64,000 nucleotides of DNA, taken from the NCBI GenBank assembly GCA_021521415.1, contig JAIQDT010009218.1, positions 1 through 64,000 of the forward strand, read 5' to 3'. Positions 1 through 11,446 of the stretch are shown here, piece by piece (positions within the stretch are counted from its first letter, which is position 1; every line of letters begins with the position of its first letter). Source of the stretch: Bidens hawaiensis (taxonomy: Eukaryota > Streptophyta > Magnoliopsida > Asterales > Asteraceae). The translations under genes and the position numbers were made by a program. The notes under the pieces were generated by a model. The model did not search any database. It had not been told where the DNA came from and saw only the letters and a list, made by a program, of their open reading frames with translations.

Positions 1-1690
1 ATGCATGAGAGTAAAAGTTTCGTAAGTCACAAGGTTGTAACTTATGACTTTTCCATAAGTCATAAGGATGTAAAAATAAGGAATCCCAAACAACCCCATA
101 ATATAGAACTTAAGGACTTAACATAAGAAACTATATTGTTAAAAAGATAACCGAAACTTATCATGTTGGTTGTTCTTACGAAGCATCATGTTGAATAATA
201 AGTACACGTTATATAAGTTCCAACAAAATCTATTCATTTAAACCATGATTATGAGCAAGTACATAAATATTAGAAATTTAGAATAACTGCGCGAAGGGGA
301 CCCGGTAATACAGAGGATGCAAGCGTTATCCGCAGTGAATGGGCGTAAAGCGTCATTTTCCAAATCGATCCAATCCATTCGTTCGTAGAGCTATTTACTC
401 GATCGCAGACTTTTCTAGACAAACAGTTTAGCTTTAACCTTGTCAATGATCCCACGTTTTTGGTTGATAGATAACAAAGTGAATTTTCAGGGAAAACCTT
501 TGAAAATTTTCAGTCGCTCCATAGACTGGAACACTTCGCGGAGCTTTTAGAAATTGGTTAATAGGTAAAGATACATGTACTTGATAAAATTATAATGTAA
601 TTGGATCTAGGCGAATTGGTTAAGTATTTATAATGGGCAAAAAAAATGCTGTAGATTGTATCGAGGAAAGTAAACTTACGTGGTGTTAAAATCTGTTGAA
701 AATAATATATTTCTAAAAATTCATAACTTTAATAGAAATATCTATACAATATACTATAAAATTTTAATCGTTAGTATTTATCACATTAACTTAAATAAAC
801 ATAATAATTCAATTGGATTTAGATTGGTGGCATTATTACACCTTATGTTATACTTTAATTTATTACAGGCTAACAAAAACAACCAAAGTTCAATTTCGGC
901 ATTAAGGGTTAAAATGCATTATGGACGGCTAAAGATTCATCTACATGACCCAACCTTACCTAAAATTGAATGAGCCAATTTTGGTGGATTTAAAAACAAT
1001 AATAGTATTAGATATTTTGTTTTGGCCCATTATTATGTTACAAAAATCAGCCTTTTATTAGTAAACGGGTTAAAATTGACACTTTTGCTCAAAAAATAAT
1101 GACCACATTGAAAGAGTCAAAAAACCATTACATCTATACTTAAGATAGTAATTTTTTTTTCTATTTACATTGGTTAAACCATTTAAATTATATAAGTGGT
1201 AACTTATAAAAACTGAAAAGTAGCGTATTACATTAAATAAAGATGAATTTAATTTACACTTATAATTTACAAAATTATAAAATCGTAAATCTTTAAATGT
1301 TTCCTTAACGAATACACTACAAAATGAATGGAACAACATCACGTACCTAGATATTGGGATTGTTTTGATGAACCTAGTGGATTAGCACAAAACATATGAT
1401 TCAAAACGAATAAATGTTTAACTGAGTGTATTATATTTATAACATGATGTAGATTATAAAATTTTATGAATTTTGTTTGCATTAATGCTTTTCAAAACTA
1501 AGCCTTACCTATTTAGAGGAGAGATTAAAGTATACGTGGAAAATGATTAAAGCGTGGAGAAAAAGAAGAGCTTTTCAAAGTAAATTATTAAATTAATTTA
1601 GAATTATTAAATTCTAAAGATATTTTAAAAATCCTAGTTATTTTTAGAAAGTAGTAAAATTAGCCAATAGAAATTGGCTAGATTTTAATA
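1..1690. repeat. Duplicated non-coding block, copy 1 (continues upstream of window)
   Basis: This AT-rich block matches about 6570-8460 in the same orientation, with small indels and substitutions throughout. The first bases of the window already align, so the copy probably starts upstream. Both copies carry a plastid 16S rRNA-like fragment, a short shared ORF-like stretch (680-973 here) and a perfect 8-bp inverted repeat (TAGCCAAT/ATTGGCTA) near 1660-1682. Similarity stops just after that hairpin. The short ORFs differ in length between the copies and have no recognisable domain, so I do not call them genes. The block could be a segmental duplication or part of a large element; no TG..CA ends, primer site or purine tract is visible. 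Confidence 0.75.
303..354 (+). pseudogene. Plastid 16S rRNA fragment (about 52 bp) in nuclear DNA
   Basis: The stretch starting CGGTAATACAGAGGATGCAA and ending GGGCGTAAAGCGTC matches the conserved 530-loop region of plastid 16S rRNA, with a few mismatches near the middle. The plastid wording (AGAGGATGCAAGCGTTATCC) fits better than the plant mitochondrial small-subunit rRNA. Flanking bases do not continue the rRNA. It is an isolated organellar fragment, not a functional rRNA. A shorter copy lies at 6866-6910 inside the duplicated block. Confidence 0.75.
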
Positions 1691-2509
1691 GTATATATAT
1701 ATAGGTGGATTTGTTTTGTGTCACGATTGGACCTTTTAAGTTAATCAAATAAAAATGTAAATATTATCAAAAGAGTTTAAACTATATTCGTTAATATTAT
1801 CAAAAGAGTTAACTATATTCATTTTTATTGCTATAAAAGCCTCATAGCTTAAATGATAAATAGTGACATTGATATATATAATATATAAACTCGGTATGAT
1901 AGCATATTCATGTGATAATTAGGTTGTGTGTTGTGGTTTAGGTAAGACCCCGAATCCCAGGAATCCTACAGTTGGTAATCACATCCACAAAAATTTAAAA
2001 CCAAACGATTCTTTGTATTTAAACAAGTTCAGAGTAAATAACCGCGGAAAAGTTTAAGTATTAAAAATCCCAAAACACGGGTACAGGTGTCCAAAATCAA
2101 TTGTAAATAAAATATTCGTTTTATTTGAAATCTTCATCTCATTAAAATCGTTTCAGAGTAGTAAACAGCGGAATAGATAACATTAAAATTCCCAAAACCC
2201 GGGAAAGTGACCAAATGCCCAAAATTTAAATACTTATGGTAATAATTTAAAAGAAACAGTTTGCGTTATTAATTCTTCGACTAGATGTGCCTTCAACCGT
2301 CCGAGTAGTCTCTAGCACGTCCAAGCGGAAATCTCTAATCCTCAACCTGAAAGTCAATCTAACATATACACAAAGTCAGCTTGAGCTGAGTGAGTTCAAG
2401 TTTTCAAAAACAATAATTCATACTTTATTTCAAAGCTATAGTTATAAACAATAGAGAAGGTATAAATAAAATAAATTATATATAATTCACCAAGTAATAC
2501 AATCATCGT

Positions 2510-3012
2510 CGAACACACGTACACGGGCCTCTCCACCACGAGTCAAGACTCGAGTAATATATTTGACCCGGACGCGGTAAGACCTAAGCATGTGACACGA
2601 GCCTCTCCACCACGAGTCAAACCTGAGTAATATATTTGACTCGGTCACAGCTTATACATCCGAGCACGAGATACGGGCCTCTCCACCACAGGTACAACCC
2701 GAGTAATATATTTGACCCGATCTCGGCTCATACATCCAAGCACAGGGTACGGGCCTCTTCACCACGGGTGCAACCCGAGTAATATATTTAACCCGATCCC
2801 GGCTCATACATCCAAGCACGTAATACGGGCCTCCTCACCCCGGGTCTTCCCCAAGTAATATATTTGACCCGATCACGGCTCAACATCAACAGGCCTCTTC
2901 ACCACGGGATTTTAAAACCCATGTAATATATTTGACCCGCCAAAATGATGATCACGTCACATGGGCCTCTCCACCACAGGTACAACCCGAGTAATATATT
3001 TGACCCGCCGTG
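2510..3012. repeat. Tandem array of about 70-bp units in LTR E
   Basis: Seven imperfect units each contain GAGTAATATATTTGACCCG and GGGCCTCTCCACCAC. The reverse complement of the same array, with about six units, lies in LTR C at 13700-14125, so the array is an old component of this LTR family. It lies between the donor-like and acceptor-like motifs of the LTR. Confidence 0.9.
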
Positions 3013-3149
3013 AATCACCATGCACACACACATCAATAAGCCTACATACATCATTCTTAGTCACGAGAAACTAAATATCATTACACAATCGTAGGCTATA
3101 AGGTACACATCCTCATACGTACATACATACCTCCATATATACATACATA

Positions 3150-3162
3150 TATATATTCCTAC

Positions 3163-3204
<42 letters not shown>
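3150..3204. repeat. (AT)n microsatellite in LTR E
   Basis: A run of alternating AT/TA of about 40 bp is preceded by ACAT-rich DNA. LTR C carries an equivalent (AT)n at about 13539-13568. Confidence 0.9.
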
Positions 3205-3206
<2 letters not shown>

Positions 3207-3624
3207 TCCCATATGGGAACTAAGTAGATAGGTCTACTCATATTCAATTACTACCAAGTCTGCTAACGTCCTCGAGTCTAGACCATCAATAGTGTATGTA
3301 ACCTTAAGGACACAAGACCATGAGCGAGTCTAAAATATCCTAAGGCATATAAAATAATTCAAATATAGCTTTCAAAATGCACCATCACGAGTGAGACCAT
3401 GTAAAACTATTCAAATCATTGTAACGAGTAAAATCGTTTAAAATTGTATTTCGGTGTTTATGCTAGCCCAAAACGTAAAAGAGTAAAAAGGGCATCATGA
3501 ACTCACCTGAATCAACCGAACACCTGCAATGAGCTAGGAAATCCCTAAGAGCACAATCACAAGCAAGGGCCTGTAAATTATACACAACGCGTTACTAAAC
3601 TATACTGTAAGAACACTCTAGCCT

Positions 3625-3860
3625 AATGGGCCGTTCAAGCCCAACAACTTGGCCCAAGGCCCAACACTTTGGCCCAAGCCCCAACAACTTGGCCCATGGC
3701 CCAACCACTTGGCCCAAGGTCCAATACTTTGGCCCAAGGCCCAACAACTTGGCCCAAGGCCCAACACTTTGGCCCAAGGCCCAACAACTTGGCCCAAGGC
3801 CCAAGACTTTGGCCCAAGGCCCAACACTTGGCCCAAGGCCCAACGACTTGGCCTAAGGCC
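3625..3860. repeat. 20-bp minisatellite private to LTR E
   Basis: About eleven units of roughly 20 bp follow the pattern CCAACA(A/C)(C/T)TTGGCCCAAGGC, with a few substitutions and one unit a base shorter. Because 20 is not a multiple of three and the unit lacks stop codons, several overlapping reading frames stay open on both strands. These are artefacts of composition. LTR C lacks a matching array, so it expanded after the two copies separated. Confidence 0.92.
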
Positions 3861-5343
3861 AATCAAATCGGGTCGAATGCGCGCGAAATAAACCTTAAAA
3901 CCATTTGTTAAACGAATCAGCCCCGAATGGACCAAATTCCATTTTAAATCTTTTCATTCATCAAGATTATGTCACCCGAGTTGATAGGGTTGACGGTTCC
4001 TTTTTACAACTCTTACTTTAACGTTTAAACGAAAATTCACGCACCGCCGACTCGATTGACGAAGCACTAACCCCAACAGCCCCGTGCATCAAAAATATAA
4101 TTTTCCCATAGCCCTTAAACTCCCCTAGGGCTGTACAAACTAATTCGGTCGGTCATCCGATCATTTAACGCATCAAACTCAACAATTGCCAATCCTACAC
4201 CCGATAAACCCTAGTTTTCGAACTAAAATCGATTGACCGACCTAAACACCTCCATTGGCCATGAAATTTTAGTATATTGTAAGTGACATACCTAAGAATA
4301 TGACGGAGTACGAACTTCAATTATAACAGCCCCGAAAGATGCGAGAAAGGGCAGCCACCGGTTAAGCCTAAAACGAACTTATCAATCAATACGAATATAA
4401 CATGTAGATTTTAGCATGCAAAGATGTATTTTATTACATAGGAAAACCATGGAATTAAATTATTAAATTTTTACCAGTGTTGCATAACTATCTTAAGTTT
4501 ATAAAAATATTTTTATTATATTTTTCTAGTGGACACAAAAATCATAAAAATTCTTCTAACACAGAAAGGTATGTGCAGCTATTTCAGCTGCGCAACAAAA
4601 TGGTTTTATTTTTATAAAATTCATTACCCAGCCAAATTAAACGATTCCAATTGGGTTTGGTTCATAACTCAAAATATTAACTTCCAGAAGTGAAACCAAC
4701 CAATTTAGACTTGTCGAAAAAATGTTATGATGTCGGGAAGACTGACCAGAATCCGTCGTCCCGCATCAGGTTTGACACTCGATTTTATAAAATCATAAAA
4801 ACTATTCAAATCTCGTCCAAAAATTACGTATTATACCTTTCTGGAAACTAGATTCAAATTATAACATCATGGAGTCAAGAATCGATCAAAAACAGTGGAT
4901 TAACATCGCGTTACAGACCCTACAATAAACGTATACGAATCTGTCAGCAAGATGTTATCATCAAAACTCAATCTTAACGACCAATAAGCGCGTTCATATG
5001 ATCAATTAAGGTGTAAGAGACATGGGGAATCATAAAACCGACCTTGAATTGAAGTTTTCACGGCTGAAACTTGGCTAGGCAGAAGAAAACGAGCAGGGGG
5101 GGGTCCAGGTCCGACGGCTGCAAATAGGTTTAGGGTTTGAGTTTTCTTTTGTTTTATGATATAAAATAGTTACATCCAAGTCCCTCCAAATTGAAGTATG
5201 TAGCAACTTGGGTGGAAAGTTAAGTGAGAACGTTTACGAGGTTTGCAAGGAGCTCCCGGGAGAATGCCGGGTCAAGCCCGAAAGGTGTACATAACACTAC
5301 AAGATTAAACCTTTTGTCGGAAATTAACGGGCGTTACAGTTTA

Positions 5344-6569
5344 ACAAGAAATAACTAGTTATAGCGTCACAACGTTATGTCATTGTCATGTATATATATT
5401 CATGGGACAATTAAGTTGTGTGTTGTGGTTTAACAAAAAATAACTAGTTATGGCGTAATATTAACGTCATGTCATTGTCACATAGACAATGAGTTTTAGC
5501 TAACACACCATTTAACAGGCGCGTTAAGGGTTAACTAGGTTATTATTATTTTTTAAATTGTGATGGGTTGCTAGTGGAGGTGGCCCGCAACTTTTGAGTC
5601 TTCATGGGCGTTACCATCATAGCGTTAGGGGGGGGGGGGGGGCAGGGGGTATGGCACCAGAGGGTGTTGTGGCTTGGCGGAGGGAGGAGGCTAATGCCGC
5701 CTGCCCGCCCTCTACAACAAATAGCCTTATGCCGTCTATGCCTCTCATAAGGTGTTTTTTTTTTCGAACGTATTTAAATAGCTGGTTAAAAAGTAAAACT
5801 CTTGTATAAGATTAACAATATAAAATGTAAGTTTGAATTTATAATAAAAACATAAATCTACATATTGTGGATACGGCGTCTTAACTTAATATCTTCCTAC
5901 ATCTACCAAATTATATTTTTGGTTTGACAATTTGTATGAAGTTTTCTTTTTTCAGTTAATTTCTATCTATTTTTTAAAAAAAAAAGTTAATTTCTATCCA
6001 CTCTCTATCTTTGATAATCAAGACAAAAGCATTAAAACTTAAAAGCAACATCATTTCTAAAAATAAAGAGGAGTATACGTATGAATGTGAAAACATTCTT
6101 TATTCTTATAAAATAATTTAACCAATAAATGCTACCTCATAATGGAGAGAGTGATTTATGTATTAAAATTCTTGTTATTAAATAAAAGGTTTGCCGTTTA
6201 TAACTACACTAGGCTATTGACCCGTGTTGTACACGGGTGGAAGTATAGAATTCGTCTAACAAACATATATAATTTTAAATGACAAGATAATTTGTAGTAT
6301 ATTTTTGGGGATGACAACATGATCTTTATTACCTGCGTAACTTAAATACACAAATAAATGTAATTTAAAATCATTGAAACATTAAAAAACATATAAAAAT
6401 ATATATATATTTCACAAATAATTATTGTAAAAAAAACTGCAAACAAATAAAACTAAAAGTTAAAAAGATGTTTGAGTTTGCTTAATATCAAAAGATTGAC
6501 TTAAAATATTGTAATATGGACTTATAACTTATTAAAAAGTTAAAAAGATATTTGGCTTTGCTTAATATG
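5344..6569. other. Unclassified AT-rich interval with a G-run
   Basis: After the short tandem duplication I find no gene or element boundary here. A run of 16 G lies near 5628-5643 within a locally GC-rich patch (5580-5730) whose 71-codon open frame has no recognisable domain. The rest is AT-rich, with a hairpin at 6220-6238. Confidence 0.5.
6220..6238. repeat. 8-bp perfect hairpin (ACCCGTGT/ACACGGGT)
   Basis: ACCCGTGT and ACACGGGT are perfect reverse complements separated by TGT. They follow CACTAGGCTATTG. Similar CTAGG..GACCCG..CGGG palindromes occur near the ends of some plant transposons (Helitron-like or Mutator-like) as I remember them, but I cannot find a matching other end. Confidence 0.5.
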
Positions 6570-6865
6570 TGTGAGGAAAAGTTTCATAAGTCAAAAGGTT
6601 GTAACTTATGACTTTTTCATAAGTCGTAAGGAGGTAAAAATAAGGAATCCCAAACAACCCCATAATATAGAACTTAAGGAATTAACATAAGAAACTATAT
6701 TGTTAATAAGACAACCGAAACTTATCATGTTGGTTGTCCTTACGAAGCATCATGTTGAGTAATACGTACACGTTATATAAGTTCCAACAAAATCGATCCA
6801 TTTAAACCATGATCATGAGCAAGTACATAAATATTAGAAATTCAGAAGAATTGCGCAAAGGAGAC

Positions 6866-6910
6866 GCGGTAATACAGGATGCAAGCGTTATCCGCAATGT
6901 TAGGGCGTAG
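6866..6910 (+). pseudogene. Plastid 16S rRNA fragment, second copy
   Basis: CGGTAATACAGGATGCAAGC and the following TTATCCGCAATG match the same rRNA region as 303-354, with a 3-bp deletion and extra changes. Both copies share the CGCA variant after TTATC, so they descend from one organellar insertion followed by duplication. Confidence 0.65.
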
Positions 6911-7461
6911 AGCTATTTACGCGATCGCGGACTTTTTTGGACAAACAGTTTAGCTTTAGCCATGTTAATGATCCCACATTATTGGTTGATAGAGAATCAA
7001 AGTGAATTTTCAGTAAAAACCTTTGAAAATTTTCAATCGCTCCATCGACCGAAACACTTCTCTGAGCTTTTAGAAATTGGTTAATAGGTAAGATACATGT
7101 ACTTGATGAAATTATAATGTAATTGGATGTAGGCGAATTAGCTAAGTATTTATAATGGGCAAAAATAAATGTTGTAAATTTTACCGAGGAAAGTAAACTA
7201 ACGCGGTGTTAAAATCTGTAGAACATAGTATATTTCTAAAAATTCATAACTTTAATAGAAATATCTATACAATATACTTTAAAATTTTAATCTTTAGTAT
7301 TCATCACATTCACTTAAATAAACATAATAATTCAATTGGATTTAAGTTGGTGGCATTATTACACCTTATGTTATACTTTTATTTATTACTGGCTAACAAA
7401 AACAACCAAATTCGGCATTAAATGTTAAAATGCATTATGGACGGGTAAAGAGTCACCTACA

Positions 7462-7692
7462 ACAAAGCTATAACCTAACACGTTGATATCTCTATTAAAA
7501 TAATAGTCGAATTCCTCGAAACTCCATGTTGACTTTATCCCAAATGATTAACCTAAGACCATGCAAAAGCATGATGCGGAAAAAAAAGAACATAAGATTA
7601 TATTTTAGTTTTTTTAATTGATTTACTTATGAATGTGATGATTTTGATTTTGGGAAGTGTCATGAAACCAAAGCAGGCTCGTAACCGAAGTA
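7462..7692. mobile_element. 231-bp insertion present only in copy 2 of the duplicated block
   Basis: Copy 1 runs continuously across this point (near 935). Copy 2 has 231 extra bases flanked by ACCTACA at 7455-7461 and 7693-7699, a likely 7-bp target duplication. I see no terminal inverted repeats, poly-A tail or Pol III boxes, so the class is unknown. Confidence 0.5.
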
Positions 7693-8459
7693 ACCTACAT
7701 GACCCAACCCAACCTAAAATTGAATGAGCCAATTTTAGTGGATTTAAAAATAATAATAGTAATAGATATTTTATTTTGACCAATCAACATGTTACCAAAA
7801 TCAACCATTCATTAGTAAACGGCATAAAATTGACACTTTTGCTCAAAACATAATGTTCACATTGAAAGAGTCAAAGAACCATTATATCTATACTTAAGAC
7901 ATTAAGTAATTTTTTTCTACTTACATTGGTTAAACCATTTAAATTATATAAGTGGTAACTTATAAAAACAGAAAAAGTAGCGTATTACATTAAATAAAGA
8001 TGAATTTAATTTACACATATAATTTACAAAATTATAAACAAATCATAAATCTTTAAAAGTTTCCTTAACGAATACACTACAAAATGAATGGAACAATATC
8101 ACGTAGCTAGATATTGGGATTGTTTTGATGAACCTAGTGGATTAGCACAAAACATATGATTCAAAACGAATAAATGTTTAAATGAGTGTATTATATTTAT
8201 AGCATGATGGAAATTATAAAATATTATGAATTTTGTTTACATTAATGCTTTTCAAAACTAAGCCTCACCTATTTAGAGGAGAGATTAAAGTGTACATAGA
8301 AAATGATTAAAGTGTAGAAAACAAGAAGAGCTTTATAAAATAAATTATTAATTTAATTTTAAATTATTAAATTGTAAACAAGTTTTAAGAATCCTAGTTG
8401 TTTTTAGAAAGTAGTAAAATTAGCTAATAGAAATTGGCTAGATTGAATTTTTTAAATAG

Positions 8460-9114
8460 TATATATAGAATATAGATATAGATAGTATATATAGATTTTT
8501 TTTTGAGAAGTAGATAATATATATAGATAATGAATGTTATTCATACAAAGATACTAATAATAATAGTTATAGAAAGGTATTTAAAGACACGTTTCCAATG
8601 AAATAGTTAATTAAAATTTAAAATATCTAATATACCTTTTTGTCAGAAATCAAATATATTGTTTCGTTATTAATTATTGATATTAATTACTAAAATGCCA
8701 TTTTCTAATGAAATTATAAACTAATAATATTTTTTTAAAAATATTTGCTGAAAATATTCCTGAAATTCTATTTTAATTGCAAATTCTTGTTATTATGATT
8801 ATTGCTAATAAATTAATAAAATATTTTGACGTGTTTCCATTGAAATTGTTAAAGAAAAATATTTAGTTTTATTTTTAGCAGAACCGTGCTAGAAAATTGT
8901 TTTCGAGTTGTAGCTTTGTCTTTGTCTCTTGTAGCAATTTTGTTGGTTAAAGAAGTTTAAGATAATTCTCTCTTCTGTAAAAGTGAAAGACCTAAAATCT
9001 ATACCTTTTTAAAGCAAATCAACGACAAAAAAATTTCATAAGCTTGATAGCAAACATTATAAAAACCAACAATATTATCGAAGTTAAATAAATTATAGAT
9101 TTTGTTGGGTCGTT
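8460..9114. other. AT-rich DNA without recognisable features
   Basis: No ORF of note, no repeat boundary and no RNA gene is seen between the duplicated block and LTR A. It may be old, decayed repeat DNA. Confidence 0.5.
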
Positions 9115-9583
9115 TGTAAGGCCCCGATTCCGGTGCCGTACATTGAGTGTTGGATTTACTTATAAACACAATTCTTAAATATTAGAGTTAATTAAAACTT
9201 TCGCAGAAATATAAAGCATTAGCCATTTCTTACAAATCATTTAATTCTTGTCCTTAAACATCACAAATTGTCTTAAAATAAAACATAACCATAAAAACAT
9301 AACATCCTTCTTTCTTCAGATGCCAGGCACTTAGTCCGCTGTCATGTGTCCTGCCACAAGCCGACTGCGTCGTTCTACCAACCTGCGTGCATAGTAAAAG
9401 CCAGCTACGCTGAGTGAGTTCTAGTTTAACAAGTCACAGACTATTCTTACACATTAAACATACACTTTCGTATCCGAAGATACTATTCTTACATACAACC
9501 TATACTTACCTATTTACTTCTTTCATTCTCATATTCTTATCATTACAGATTTACATTTTTATTCTTACATTCTTGCACATATA

Positions 9584-10219
9584 TGTAAGATCTCGAATCC
9601 CTGGAACCCTACAGTTGGTATTCATACAAAATACTTAAACTCAAAAATAGTTCATTTCATTAAAACAACTAATTCAGAGTATAATTCAGCAGAAAACCAT
9701 AATTAATACAATAAGTTCCCAAAACCAATTTAATTATGTTTAATAAAACTTAAAAAAAAAAAACGTTTAATGATGAAATCTTCCATCCACGTATGCCCTT
9801 CACCGTCTAAGTAGCTTCGTGCACGTCCAAGCGATAAGGCATCCTCCTCCTAACCTGAAACTCACACTAACATGCACACAAAGTCAACTTGAGCTGAGTG
9901 AGTTCAAGTTTTAATAAATAACATCAATAATAATAATCATAATAGTCATTCCAAAGGTTTTAAACTATAAAAGGGATACATCAGTTAGGCCATCATTTTC
10001 GATAAATAATCATCTATATATATATATATATATACACACACACATACATATAAACATCTTTATAAGTGCATCCCTATATATATATATAAGTAATAACATC
10101 AGGGTCGAGCAAACGTACAACCCAAACACGTAACATCTCATCAGTGTGTGCAAACACAAAGTAGGCATACATACCATCCGTAGTCGATAACGACTACTAA
10201 CATCGCCAAATATTGGCCA
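9584..10219 (-). mobile_element. Truncated 3' LTR of element B
   Basis: This 636-bp segment matches the terminal portion of the complete LTR at 16488-18434, starting from its TGTAAGACCCCG end. Similarity ends at ATATTGGCCAT, where pol sequence begins directly. It shares the TA-rich microsatellites and the CTCAGCTCAAG region with the other LTR. The junction marks the deletion that removed the rest of pol and the upstream part of this LTR. Confidence 0.9.
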
Positions 10220-11441
10220 TGATGATGCAAACGAACTTAACACTCTTCTTAGTCAACTTGGTCAATGATGAAGCAATTTTCGAAAAGTCGGGAATGAAGC
10301 GGCGGTAATACCCCGCCAAGCCCAGAAAACTACGAATTTCGGATGGAGACTTAGGAGATTCCCATTCGTTTACGGCTTCCACCTTTGCCGGGTCAACCAA
10401 AATACCACTCGGGTTAATAACATGACCAAAGAACTGAACCTCACGTAAACAAAAGGAACACTTCAAAAATTTCGCATACAACTTGTTCTTTCGCAGAGCT
10501 TCCAAAACTTCAGTGAGATGACCGGCATAATCGGATTCACTTTTGGAATACACAAGAATGTCGTCAATAAACACAATAACCGAACGATCGAGCATCGGCC
10601 TACACACCCGGTTCATAAGATCCGTGAACGCAGTCGGTGCGTTGGTCAAACTGAAAGACATCACGAGGAATTTATAATGCCCATAACGAGTGCGGAATCT
10701 TCCACTGATGATACTCGGACCTAAGGTCAATCTTCGAGAACCAACTAGCTCCTTGGAGCTGATCAAATAAATCATCGATCCTTGGAAGAGGGTACCGATT
10801 TTTAACAGTGAGCTTATTCAATTCACAGTAGTCAATGCACATCTGCATGCTACCGTCCTTCTTCTTAACGAACAGGACCGGGGCACCCCAAGGTGAGATG
10901 CTCGGTCGAATGAAGCCCTTTTCGAGCAAGTCTTCCAACTGAGCCATAAGTTCTTTCATCTCATTCGGCGCAAGACGGTAAGAGGCTCGAGCAACGGGTT
11001 TTGCGCCCGACACAAGGTCTATCTGGAACTCGACCTCGCGGTCCGGCGACACATCTGACAAATCATCTGGAAATACATCCGGGAAATCCTGAACGATAGG
11101 AACATCACCGATGGTAGCCACCTCGGTTTTCATATTTATAGCATACGCTAGATATGCCCCGCAACCCCGCTGCATCAACCTTCCCGCCTTAAGCATAGAT
11201 ATAATATGTGGCGTCGCACCATTCCGATCACCGAAGACCGTAATTCGGGTCCCATCCGGGGCCCTCAGACGAACAAGTTTCTTCACCGCAAATGATCTGA
11301 GCATCATCACTCGCGAGCCAATCCATCCTGAGCACCACATCGAAACAACCAAGCGGCATCAAGTAAAACCTCACCGAAAATCTATACCCAGACAACTCGA
11401 TGGAACAACCCTGAATAGCCCTAGACACGGAAATGGATTTT
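10220..11441 (-). pseudogene. Gypsy pol remnant: end of protease and reverse transcriptase (element B)
   Basis: Reading on the minus strand from 11441, the end of an aspartic protease ([10 protein letters not shown]) is followed by the pre-RT linker ([15 protein letters not shown]). Reverse transcriptase comes next, with [28 protein letters not shown], then FIDD at 10571-10560 in the place of the catalytic YxDD, and finally [19 protein letters not shown] from the RT-RNase H connection. The frame shifts at least twice, once before the linker and once near 10700. The C-terminus is replaced by LTR sequence. A host reverse transcriptase is unlikely given the LTR, primer site and gag. Confidence 0.92.
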
Positions 11442-11446
11442 CCTAC

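Larger units (their letters stand above)
1941..5338 (-). mobile_element. Solo LTR E (gypsy-type, 3.4 kb)
   Basis: The element is bounded by GTTTA on both sides (1936-1940 and 5339-5343). Its right end on the minus strand begins TGTAACGCCCGTTAATTTCC. Its left end corresponds to ..GGGGTCTTACC, the last base differing from the expected TTACA. It matches LTR C (11447-14568) in opposite orientation along most of its length. No primer-binding site or internal domain adjoins it, so it is a solo LTR left by LTR-LTR recombination. In sense order it carries a donor-like CAG|GTGAGT at 3506 and an acceptor-like TTTCAG|GTT at 2347. A roughly 70-bp tandem array lies between them, and a separate 20-bp array lies outside that interval. 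Confidence 0.88.
1907..5500. repeat. About 100-bp tandem duplication opened by solo LTR E
   Basis: A unit containing GTTGTGTGTTGTGGTTTAAC, then AATAACTAGTTATGGCGT, then TGTCATTGTCA occurs twice. The first copy is 1907-1940 plus 5344-5395, split by LTR E. The second copy runs from about 5398 to 5500. The second copy serves as an unoccupied reference for the site of E, supporting the GTTTA target duplication. Function unknown. Confidence 0.6.
6570..8460. repeat. Duplicated non-coding block, copy 2
   Basis: This is the second copy of the block at 1-1690, in direct orientation. It keeps the 16S-like fragment (6866-6910), the ORF-like stretch (7206-7421, shorter than in copy 1) and the hairpin near 8425-8445. 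It differs by many point changes and by a 231-bp insertion at 7462-7692. Similarity fades at about 8460, where AT-rich DNA begins. Confidence 0.75.

Noticed and set aside
303..354. Functional rRNA gene or bacterial contamination
   Set aside because: Only about 52 bp match, embedded in AT-rich repeat DNA and duplicated with it.
680..973. 97-codon frame in the duplicated block
   Set aside because: The corresponding frame in the second copy is 71 codons with a different end, and the composition is AT-driven; no sign of selection.
2510..3012. CRISPR-like array
   Set aside because: Units are imperfect tandem repeats without unique spacers, inside a plant LTR; the same applies to 13700-14125, 18435-18655 and 35464-35655.
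3595..3935. Six overlapping Gly/Trp/Leu/Pro-rich open frames
   Set aside because: They are by-products of the 20-bp minisatellite in LTR E, open in several frames at once with no start context or domain.
5594..5809. 71-codon frame through a G-run
   Set aside because: Crosses a 16-G homopolymer, has no domain and is probably a chance frame.
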